Assembly: GCA_016930795.1 (NCBI GenBank)
Contig: JAFGFY010000045.1
Coordinates: forward strand, 1 to 38,638
Origin: Deltaproteobacteria bacterium
Lineage (GTDB): Bacteria; Desulfobacterota; DSM-4660; Desulfatiglandales; HGW-15
Reading direction: 5' to 3'
DNA length: 38,638 nt
The notes below the pieces were generated by a model, which saw nothing but the letters and a program-made list of their open reading frames with translations, had not been told where the DNA came from and did not search any database. A program made the position numbers and the translations under genes. Positions 32,246-38,638 of the stretch are shown one piece after another (within the stretch, counting starts at the first letter, position 1; each line of letters starts with the position of its first letter).

Positions 32246-33577
32246 ATGGCACTTCAAACATATTATAAATACATCATTATTGGCGCGGGGATGCATGGAC
32301 TCAGCACCGCCTATCATCTCTCTATCGAGCTGAAGCTCAGGGGAAGGGGATCAGGAAAAGATATCCTTGTGATCGACAAGACCGCCATAGGAGCGGGGGC
32401 GTCAGGAATAGCCTGCGGTGTTATTCGCAATAACTACTATCAGCCTGCCATGCAGGAACTCATTGAGCATAGTGTTCGAGTGTGGGAAGAAGATGCAGAG
32501 GGATACGGCTACCTTCCCGTGGGATATATGCAGATATCACCTGAAATCATGCATAAAGATGTCAATGAAATCTATGAACGACAAAAAGATATAGGCTATG
32601 AGTCCGAATTCGTTGAGGGCGAAAAAGACTGCCTTGACTATATGAGGCAAAATATCTTTGACGATTGGCAGGCTGAAAATGTCACTTCAATCCTCCATGA
32701 AAAGAGGGGAGGTTACGCCCATAATACCAGGGCCCTCTACAGATTGGCGGACAAGGCAGAAGCGGAAGGCGTTAGGATCCTCACCGGAGTCAAGGTCGTG
32801 GGGATAGTGAGCAATGGAAATGTCTCAGGGGTCGAAACGACCAAGGGCACATTGAAGTGCGACTATCTCATCGTTGGAGCCGGCCCCTGGGCCAATGTTT
32901 TCTGGGAAATGCTGGGTATGCCGGGCTCGGTCCCCGTAAAGGGTCTGGACGGCAAAGTTCACCCTGACATCAGGATGTGGACCTATTGGTCTTTGCAGGA
33001 AGGAACGTTGGGTGTGCAACCGACCTACGGCATGGCCAACAATGGGAAAATGCCTCCAGTTATCCATGTGGATTCGGACGCACCCCTCTATTCAAGCGAG
33101 GACAAATCTCTTATCACAGACGAGATGTGGGGCATCTATTACAAACCGGATTTTCATTTCAAGGGGATTCAGGGAGGATCCGCGCCGAACAGGGTTGAAA
33201 ACAAAGAGGTCAACGTTGACCCCTACGGGATTGATTCCCCTGACTTTATCGTGGGTCCTGAATTTGCACACACCTGGACTTCAGCCCTAGCCCACTGTCA
33301 AAAGCGGTATGAAGACAAATATGGTCGTTACAAGAAAGAACCCTCGGGTGGTCTTGGAGCGTTTTCTCCGGATAATTTTCCTGTTTTCGATGTTTTAAAA
33401 GGGAATTGCTACCTCATAGCGGACTCCAGTCATGGCTATAAGATGATCGGGGTCGGTAAACTCGTCGCAAAAGAGATCATGGGAGAGAAACAGGAGCTCC
33501 TCAAACCTTTTCGATACAGTCGATTCGAAGAAGGGGATCTTCTTCCTGAATCTAACAGCCCGTTTCCATGGAGTTGA
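32246..33577 (+). CDS. DAO-family FAD oxidoreductase (sarcosine/dimethylglycine-oxidase-like)
   Basis: A 443-residue flavoprotein. ATG 32246 follows AGGAGAA by 8 bases; earlier in-frame codons are unsupported. The Rossmann motif is YIIIGAGMHGLSTAYHL (G13-x-G15-x-x-G18), with the strand-end acid in ILVIDK. 'GAGASGIACGVIRNNYY', 'LIVGAGPWANVFWEMLG' and the C-terminal 'FSPDNFPVFDVL...SSHGYKMIGVGKLVAKEI' are classic for DAO enzymes acting on N-methyl or secondary amino acids. It would oxidise a C-N bond of a (de)methylated amine, releasing formaldehyde or an imine. Electron acceptor unknown in an anaerobe. The fifth visible block (MWTYWSLQEGTLGVQPTYGM) suggests a divergent substrate pocket. Confidence 0.9.
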   Translation: MALQTYYKYIIIGAGMHGLSTAYHLSIELKLRGRGSGKDILVIDKTAIGAGASGIACGVIRNNYYQPAMQELIEHSVRVWEEDAEGYGYLPVGYMQISPEIMHKDVNEIYERQKDIGYESEFVEGEKDCLDYMRQNIFDDWQAENVTSILHEKRGGYAHNTRALYRLADKAEAEGVRILTGVKVVGIVSNGNVSGVETTKGTLKCDYLIVGAGPWANVFWEMLGMPGSVPVKGLDGKVHPDIRMWTYWSLQEGTLGVQPTYGMANNGKMPPVIHVDSDAPLYSSEDKSLITDEMWGIYYKPDFHFKGIQGGSAPNRVENKEVNVDPYGIDSPDFIVGPEFAHTWTSALAHCQKRYEDKYGRYKKEPSGGLGAFSPDNFPVFDVLKGNCYLIADSSHGYKMIGVGKLVAKEIMGEKQELLKPFRYSRFEEGDLLPESNSPFPWS

Positions 33578-33652
33578 TCTCAGATCGATATGGATATGAG
33601 CCTCTTCATTTCCGGTGAGGACAAAGGGTCTCCCCTTCAAAGAACCGGACCT

Positions 33653-33682
33653 TCAGGATTTTTCATGATGGGAGTATCCTGA
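33653..33682. other. Inverted repeat between flavoenzyme and importer genes
   Basis: TCAGGAT (33653-33659) and ATCCTGA (33676-33682) are perfect inverted copies with a 16-base loop, inside the 227-base gap separating the enzyme genes from the importer genes. It could be a regulator site or a weak attenuator. No T-run follows. The gap otherwise shows nothing clear. Confidence 0.3.
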
Positions 33683-33804
33683 TGACACTCCTTCTGAGAT
33701 ATCTTATCAGTTGAACAGGTCCCGAATCGAAGAAATCGAGTACCTCATCTGGATCATCCAATCTGGTATCTTGGAACGAAAATTTAGAAGATTGGAAAGA
33801 AAAC

Positions 33805-34935
33805 ATGATTCAGTATCAAGGTGTCAGCAAGGTCTTTGGATCGGGCCCATCGTCAATTGTCGCTGTGGATAATGTCACGTTTAATATCGAGGATGGTAAT
33901 CTGGTCACTTTCCTGGGACCCTCAGGATGCGGAAAGACGACCTTACTTCGTCTAACCAACCGGCTGATAGCACTGAGCAGTGGGCAGATCCTTATAGATG
34001 GTAAAGATGTCATGTCCTGGGATGAAGTCAAACTTCGTCAATCCATAGGCTATGCGATTCAGGAAATAGGGCTTTTTCCAAACAAGACGATCTACGGCAA
34101 TATTGCTATTGTTCCCCGGCTTTTGGGGTGGAATGAGAAACGAATAAGCGACAGGGTGGATGAACTCCTCAATATGTTGCGCCTAGATCCTGGAGTGTTT
34201 CGTGACCGCTATCCCGTGGAACTCTCAGGAGGCCAGCAACAACGCATCGGAGTGGCAAGATGTCTCGCGGCTGATCCTGATCTCCTGCTCATGGATGAGC
34301 CCTTTGGTGCGATCGATCCCGTTAATAGAGAGGAGATACAGGACGAATTCATCAAGGTCCAGGCCAAGTTAAAAAAGAGTATCGCCTTTGTAACACACGA
34401 TATCTATGAAGCCGTCAAGATGGGGGATAGGATCGCTATTTTTGATGAAGGACGTTTAGTACAGTTCGATACACCTGAAGTTATATTGATGAAACCAGCG
34501 AACAAATATATAGAAGACTTTGTGGGTACGGACAGGACTCTCAAAGGACTCAGTTTGCTCTCTGTTCGGGAGACCATGAATCAGGATCATGCCAATGTTG
34601 TTGAAGGAAGAATTAAAAGCGCCGAGGCGATGAATGTATTGAAGGAGAAAGGTCTTTCTCACCTGAATGTCATAGAAGAAGGTAAACCCATTGGATACGT
34701 TACAACTGCGACCCTTGAAAGCGACAACATAGAAGTTAAAAAATTGATTGAACCCTATCCGCTCTGCATAGCTGAAACGGATAATCTAAGGGATGCTTTG
34801 TCAAATATGCTTATGCATGATATTCAGAAAATTCCGGTTATCAATGAAAATGGGTACCTGACAGGGACAATCAGCTATGATGATATTCATAGACGCATTG
34901 TAAACCTCTATTCCGATCATCGGATCACGAAATAG
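33805..34935 (+). CDS. Betaine/choline-type ABC importer ATPase with CBS domains
   Basis: A 376-residue OpuCA/OpuBA-type ATPase. Walker A is LGPSGCGKTTLL (residues 37-48), the Q-loop is SIGYAIQEIGLF as in OpuC proteins, the signature is ELSGGQQQRIGVAR, Walker B is LLLMDEPFGAID and the switch His is in FVTHDIYEA. From about residue 255 two CBS repeats follow (ending 'IQKIPVINENGYLTGTISYD'), which in this family sense ionic strength or cyclic nucleotides and gate transport. It heads four importer genes. 'GGAAAG' lies before the ATG. The complex imports quaternary ammonium osmolytes; exact ligand is set by the binding protein. Confidence 0.94.
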   Translation: MIQYQGVSKVFGSGPSSIVAVDNVTFNIEDGNLVTFLGPSGCGKTTLLRLTNRLIALSSGQILIDGKDVMSWDEVKLRQSIGYAIQEIGLFPNKTIYGNIAIVPRLLGWNEKRISDRVDELLNMLRLDPGVFRDRYPVELSGGQQQRIGVARCLAADPDLLLMDEPFGAIDPVNREEIQDEFIKVQAKLKKSIAFVTHDIYEAVKMGDRIAIFDEGRLVQFDTPEVILMKPANKYIEDFVGTDRTLKGLSLLSVRETMNQDHANVVEGRIKSAEAMNVLKEKGLSHLNVIEEGKPIGYVTTATLESDNIEVKKLIEPYPLCIAETDNLRDALSNMLMHDIQKIPVINENGYLTGTISYDDIHRRIVNLYSDHRITK

Positions 34936-34944
34936 CGTTTCTTT

Positions 34945-35613
34945 ATGAGGATACTCAAATTCGTACAGGAAAATGCGAGTGATTGCTGGGGTCTCGGTCT
35001 TGAGCATATCTGGATAGTCGCCATTTCAGTATTCCTGGCGGCCCTGATCGCTATACCGTTAGGGGTGTATATATCTCATAACGAGAGGGTGGCGAAACAG
35101 GTCATAAGCGCCGCCAATATCCTGATGACGATTCCCTCTATAGCCCTTTTCGGTCTTATGCTTCCTATCTTGTCCATTATTGGACATGGTTTAGGGAAGG
35201 TGCCGGCTGTTATCGCCCTTGTTCTCTACAGCCAGCTTCCTCTTATCAGGAACACGTACGTCGGTATAAAAAACGTCCCTCCGGAGCTGGTCGAAGCGGG
35301 AAAAGGGTTAGGGATGAGCTCGTGGACCAGATTAAGAGAGTTGGAGATCCCCTTGGCCATTTCTGTTATTATCGCGGGCCTTCGGACAGCTACTGTCATG
35401 AATATCGGTATTGCGGCCATTGCCGCATATATCGGGGCAGGTGGTCTTGGTGTCTTTATTCAGCAGGGAATAGCGAGGGTCTACAGCGAGATGATTATAG
35501 CGGGCGCCTTACTGGTCGCCCTGCTGGCCATATTTGCCGATGCGGGGATGGCTTTTCTTGAAAGGGCCCTTACGCCAAAGGGGATTAGAATCGCCAGGAG
35601 AATCGGAAAATGA
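34945..35613 (+). CDS. Betaine-type ABC importer permease 1
   Basis: A 222-residue inner-membrane permease of the OpuCB/ProW class. It has about five or six hydrophobic helices, among them 'IWIVAISVFLAALIAIPLGV' and 'AALIGAG'-like AAIAAYIGAGGLG. The cytoplasmic EAA loop that docks on the ATPase is ELVEAGKGLGMSSWTRLREL. It starts 9 bases after the ATPase gene and overlaps the second permease by 4 bases, so translation is coupled. No strong Shine-Dalgarno is seen, consistent with coupling. Confidence 0.93.
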   Translation: MRILKFVQENASDCWGLGLEHIWIVAISVFLAALIAIPLGVYISHNERVAKQVISAANILMTIPSIALFGLMLPILSIIGHGLGKVPAVIALVLYSQLPLIRNTYVGIKNVPPELVEAGKGLGMSSWTRLRELEIPLAISVIIAGLRTATVMNIGIAAIAAYIGAGGLGVFIQQGIARVYSEMIIAGALLVALLAIFADAGMAFLERALTPKGIRIARRIGK

Positions 35614-36347
35614 ACAGCACTTTGGTGACACTCTGTCGCTTCTTTCTCCTGATTATCCTTCTTCTGGCAGGGATGTTTCTTGAAAGGACTGGCATGATGG
35701 AATACCTGTCAGATCCGTACGAGCTTTGGTATACTGTCGAGTTAGTGAAACAGCATATGGGGATGGTGGGCGTGAGTATGGCGATGGCAACGGCTTTTGG
35801 ACTGGCCGTCGGTATCATTTTCACAAGGCCGAAATTCGAGAGATACTCAGGTCCTGTTATGTATATGGTGGGCTTGGGTCAGACGATCCCTTCTCTTGCA
35901 GTTATCGCATTGGTCATGAGCATCCTCGGCATTGGTTGTAAGGCCGCTGTTTTCGCGCTTTTCATATACTCGATGTTGCCGATTGCGAGGAACACGATGG
36001 CAGGTATCAAAGCGATACCGGCATGGATGACAGACGCTGCCAGAGGGATGGGCATGTCCAGCATGAGAATTCTTTTTCAGATTGAGATTCCTAATGCAAT
36101 GGATGTCATTCTGACGGGATTTCGAGTCGCGCTGGTCATCAACATCGGAACTGCAGCATTGGCCTTTCTTATCGGAGCAGGAGGCCTAGGCGAACATATC
36201 TTCATTGGCATTGATCTCATGCGCACGGATAAGTTATTGGCTGGAGCTATTCCGACTATTCTCCTGGCGCTTTTCGCGGATCACCTGTGTGAGGTCCTAA
36301 GGTTCTGGATCATTCCCAAAGGCCTCCGTCTTCAAGAGAAAGCATGA
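35610..36347 (+). CDS. Betaine-type ABC importer permease 2
   Basis: A 245-residue permease paralogous to the previous gene (OpuCD class). An extra N-terminal membrane helix (VTLCRFFLLIILLLAGMFLE) precedes a domain with 'MVGLGQTIPSLAVIALVMSI', the EAA loop WMTDAARGMGMSSMRILFQI and the family's 'AALAFLIGAGGLGEHIFIGI'. The two permeases form a heterodimeric channel over the ATPase. Overlap of start and stop (ATGA) with permease 1. Confidence 0.93.
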   Translation: MNSTLVTLCRFFLLIILLLAGMFLERTGMMEYLSDPYELWYTVELVKQHMGMVGVSMAMATAFGLAVGIIFTRPKFERYSGPVMYMVGLGQTIPSLAVIALVMSILGIGCKAAVFALFIYSMLPIARNTMAGIKAIPAWMTDAARGMGMSSMRILFQIEIPNAMDVILTGFRVALVINIGTAALAFLIGAGGLGEHIFIGIDLMRTDKLLAGAIPTILLALFADHLCEVLRFWIIPKGLRLQEKA

Positions 36348-36371
36348 TATAGAAGACTCGAGAAAAATCTG

Positions 36372-37331
36372 ATGAGTCATTGTCGTGAACTATTCGGGAT
36401 AAATGGGGTTAAAATTTTGCTTAGAGTTAAGAGCCTGTTATGTGGACTGATCGTTTCATCACTTTGTCTGATGGTAATTCCAACTCATGGCGTAAGTGAG
36501 AAAAGGATCATAATCGGGGGAAAGAATTTTGCTGAACAGTACATTTTATCTGAAATGGCGAAGATCCTATTGGAGGACAATGGATTCAGTGTCATATTAA
36601 GAACAGGTGTCGGGTCAACCGTGGCCCGTCAATCACTGGAGAATGATCAGATCGATATGTATTATGAGTATACAGGCACTGCCTACACCGTGTACCACAA
36701 ACAGAAAGAGAGAAAGATTATGACACACAAGGAGAAATGCTACGAATGGGTCAAAAATGCCGACCGCAAGAAGGGAATTAGCTGGCTTGATAAAGTAGCA
36801 TTCAACAATACGTATACCCTGATGATGAGGAAAAATCATGCAGAGAAGCTTGGAATTGTCTCGATCAGCGATCTGAGCCGGTATATGAACGACCATCAAG
36901 GCAAGCTTGTCATTGGTGTCAACGCGGAATTCTGGGAGCGTCCCGACGGCTTTAAACCTCTGATGAAATTCTATGGTTTCAGAATCCCTTATGACAAGGT
37001 CAAAAAGATGGATTCGGGGCTTGTATATATGGCGCTTAAACAGAAACAGGTGGACGTTTCCATGGGTTTTGCCACCGACGGCCGTATTTCCGCATTCGGT
37101 TTCATCACTCTTGAAGATGATAAATCATACTTTCCCATGTATAATCCGGCTCCTGTAATCCGAAGGAATCTCTTAAACAGGTGGCCTGAGATTCAGGATA
37201 TTCTCAAACCTGTGGCTGAGAATCTCACAAATCAAGAGATTCGGAAATTGAATGCAGCCGTGGATATCGAACACAAAAGGATTCACGATGTCTCGCGAGA
37301 TTGGCTGAAGGAAAAGGGAATGATAAAATAG
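36372..37331 (+). CDS. Betaine-type substrate-binding protein (OpuCC/OsmF-like)
   Basis: A 319-residue periplasmic binding protein. A signal peptide with core SLLCGLIVSSLCLMVIPTHG is preceded by about 20 residues from ATG 36372; a later TTG near 36418 would give a more usual length, and neither has a strong ribosome-binding site. The mature part opens with IIIGGKNFAEQYILSEMAKI and 'DQIDMYYEYTGTAYTVY', the ligand-loop signature of QAT-family binding proteins, with several aromatic residues suited to cation-pi binding of a trimethylammonium or similar group. It follows the permease genes by 24 bases and supplies the ligand specificity of the importer. Confidence 0.92.
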   Translation: MSHCRELFGINGVKILLRVKSLLCGLIVSSLCLMVIPTHGVSEKRIIIGGKNFAEQYILSEMAKILLEDNGFSVILRTGVGSTVARQSLENDQIDMYYEYTGTAYTVYHKQKERKIMTHKEKCYEWVKNADRKKGISWLDKVAFNNTYTLMMRKNHAEKLGIVSISDLSRYMNDHQGKLVIGVNAEFWERPDGFKPLMKFYGFRIPYDKVKKMDSGLVYMALKQKQVDVSMGFATDGRISAFGFITLEDDKSYFPMYNPAPVIRRNLLNRWPEIQDILKPVAENLTNQEIRKLNAAVDIEHKRIHDVSRDWLKEKGMIK

Positions 37332-37370
37332 AAGACAGATTGTTTTATACCTAGATATGGAGTGATTTTT

Positions 37371-38591
37371 TTGAGCAAAGAGGAAATTAATCACGGCAGC
37401 GATAAAAAAGAGACTTTTCCGGAAGAACTGGAGCTTCTTGACAGAATTCACCAGGATGCCCTTCGAGTGCTTGAAGAGACAGGTGTCAAATGCTCTTCCA
37501 AGGTAGTTAGGGACATGTTTGAAAACACCGGCCTTGCTGCGTTTGACGATACAACAGGTCACATCCATGTCCTCGCGTCCTTGATCGAGCAGATCCTTGT
37601 AACTGTGCCGAAAAGGGGACAGTATTGGATACCCGAGAATTCATTCGGTGTCGGTGGAACCGCGCCATTTGTCTACGATGATCAAACCGGAGAACTGGTA
37701 CAGCCGACCTTTGAGCACTTGGCCCGGATAGCTTCAATTGTCAATGACGCGGATGTAATCAATTTCATGGCACGGGGAGTTCTGATCAAAAACCAGGAAG
37801 TCAAGGTGATGGATGTTATCACGGACCATTGCACCAAGCCCATCTACGTGGGTGCTGTGACGGATAACGGAATCAAACGGGCAAAGGAGATCCATGAGAG
37901 AAGAGGCAATATCACGGTCCAGTTTTCTATCATCAATAGCCCTTTAAATATGATCGAGAGCATGATCGATCCCTTTTTTTCTTGCGCGAAAAAGGGTATT
38001 CCCATATATGTGTCGACCATGCCCATGGCAGGGCTCTCCGCCCCCTATTCCATGTCAGGTCTTCTCACCTTGACGCACGCGGAAGGATTATTCGGCATGG
38101 CCATGGCCCAGTTGATTAATCCCGGTGTCATGGTCGTCCATGCGGGCCTTCCATCTATTGCCAACATTAGAATGAACTATGCCGTGGATCTGGGGCTCAA
38201 ATCCCACAACGTCGCCAATCTGCTTATGGACAAGGTCTGCAAAAGGATTGACATTCCATCCATACAGACGGCCTGTACGACAAGTCAGGAAAGGCCAAAT
38301 GAAAGATCAGAGAAAGAAGCCGTCTATGGATACGCACTGATGAAAAGATACGGTTTTCACCAGATGCGTCATTCATTCGGGTTTCTAAAGGAACTGATTT
38401 CTTTTTCCATCGCCAAACTTGAAAGGCACATAGTCCTTTGCCGCGAGACCAGCCGAGATCAAATAGACGGAATTGAAATCGACCCCTATGATGACGAAGG
38501 TGTGGAAGTCATTATGCGAAACGGCAGCCAGGCCAATTACATGTGCGATGACCATACGTTGAAGAATATGGGAAAATGCTTCTTAGAGTAA
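37371..38591 (+). CDS. Non-pyrrolysine MttB-superfamily methyltransferase, copy 2
   Basis: A 406-residue paralogue of the methyltransferase at 29313. TTG 37371 is chosen: GGAG lies 8 bases before it, whereas the in-frame GTG at 37362 is too close. Matching blocks are 'FGVGGTAPFVYDD', 'STMPMAGLSAPYSMSGLLT', 'HAEGLFGMAMAQLINPGV', 'VVHAGLPSIANIR' and 'ACTTSQERPNERS' at the pyrrolysine position. It ends in DDHTLKNMGKCFLE, exactly where other family members continue into the C-terminal helical cap. No in-frame amber codon exists. Two divergent paralogues may act on successive methyl groups or two substrates, or form a heteromer. It is 39 bases after the binding-protein gene. Confidence 0.85.
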   Translation: MSKEEINHGSDKKETFPEELELLDRIHQDALRVLEETGVKCSSKVVRDMFENTGLAAFDDTTGHIHVLASLIEQILVTVPKRGQYWIPENSFGVGGTAPFVYDDQTGELVQPTFEHLARIASIVNDADVINFMARGVLIKNQEVKVMDVITDHCTKPIYVGAVTDNGIKRAKEIHERRGNITVQFSIINSPLNMIESMIDPFFSCAKKGIPIYVSTMPMAGLSAPYSMSGLLTLTHAEGLFGMAMAQLINPGVMVVHAGLPSIANIRMNYAVDLGLKSHNVANLLMDKVCKRIDIPSIQTACTTSQERPNERSEKEAVYGYALMKRYGFHQMRHSFGFLKELISFSIAKLERHIVLCRETSRDQIDGIEIDPYDDEGVEVIMRNGSQANYMCDDHTLKNMGKCFLE

Positions 38592-38613
38592 TTGAAATAT
38601 AAGGAGAAGTCCG

Positions 38614-38638
38614 ATGAAAGTCGCTGCCTATCAAACCA
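38614..38638 (+). CDS. Start of probable carbon-nitrogen hydrolase (partial)
   Basis: Only eight codons are inside the window (MKVAAYQT), after AAGGAG at 38601-38606. This opening is typical of nitrilase-superfamily amidases and carbamoylases (M-K-V-A-x-x-Q). If correct, the cluster contains both an amide-forming AsnB-like enzyme and an amide-cleaving hydrolase. The gene runs off the right edge. Confidence 0.45.

Noticed and set aside
1-38638. CRISPR array, rRNA, tRNA or riboswitch
   Set aside because: No regularly spaced direct repeats, no cloverleaf or conserved rRNA segments and no recognisable riboswitch core were seen by eye; a covariance-model scan was not possible.

Overview
The window reads as chromosome of an anaerobic bacterium, most likely a Desulfobacterota (sulfate-reducer type) genome. 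This is inferred from the gene families: rubrerythrin, a desulforedoxin-like Cys-rich protein, DsrE/F/H- and TusA-type sulfur carriers, multi-PAS histidine kinases, and MttB-superfamily methyltransferases beside a betaine-type ABC importer. Small genes are frequent and mobile-element debris is scattered. No rRNA, tRNA or CRISPR array was recognised.

Region 1 (1-4.8 kb) is sulfur and Fe-S chemistry. After a phosphoribosyltransferase come three DsrE-superfamily genes on the minus strand, divergent from a plus-strand operon tusA - IscS-like - IscU-like. The IscS-like protein has Asp where the PLP-binding Lys belongs. The IscU-like scaffold carries a C-terminal extension resembling a decayed thioredoxin-reductase NAD(P)H domain. 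This suggests Fe-S assembly in which sulfur is not obtained by ordinary cysteine desulfuration.

Region 2 (4.9-9.2 kb) is a stress block: rubrerythrin, Hsp20, a strong terminator, a free-standing IF-2 C-terminal half, several short proteins and thiol peroxidase. Region 3 (9.3-16.2 kb, minus) is signalling: a 1075-residue PAS/GAF kinase with two Cys-rich PAS domains, a REC-PAS-kinase hybrid, two single-domain response regulators, a small unknown protein and a second Hsp20 with its own terminator. From 16.2 to 17.3 kb lie small ORFs and a frameshifted transposase fragment.

Region 4 (17.4-23.4 kb, minus) is a complete tripartite RND efflux operon (adaptor, pump, TolC-like channel) with overlapping genes. 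Region 5 (23.7-28.4 kb) is accessory. It holds an AbiE-type and a VapBC-type toxin-antitoxin pair back to back, each with a promoter overlapped by a palindrome; a beheaded SlyD; a universal stress protein; an 0.88-kb segment bounded by 26-bp inverted repeats holding a collided PAS fragment and REC fragment; a HesB-like protein without the family cysteines; and a frameshifted small gene.

Region 6 (28.6 kb to the end) is the most notable system. A MarR regulator precedes a co-directional cluster: MttB-like methyltransferase, asparagine-synthetase-type amidotransferase, DAO-family flavoenzyme, a four-gene OpuC-type importer, a second MttB-like methyltransferase and the start of a probable carbon-nitrogen hydrolase. 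Both MttB homologues lack any in-frame amber codon and end about 70-90 residues short of classical MttB. No corrinoid protein is inside the window. The cluster looks like an uptake and demethylation/amidation pathway for a methylated, betaine-like compound; the substrate cannot be named from sequence.
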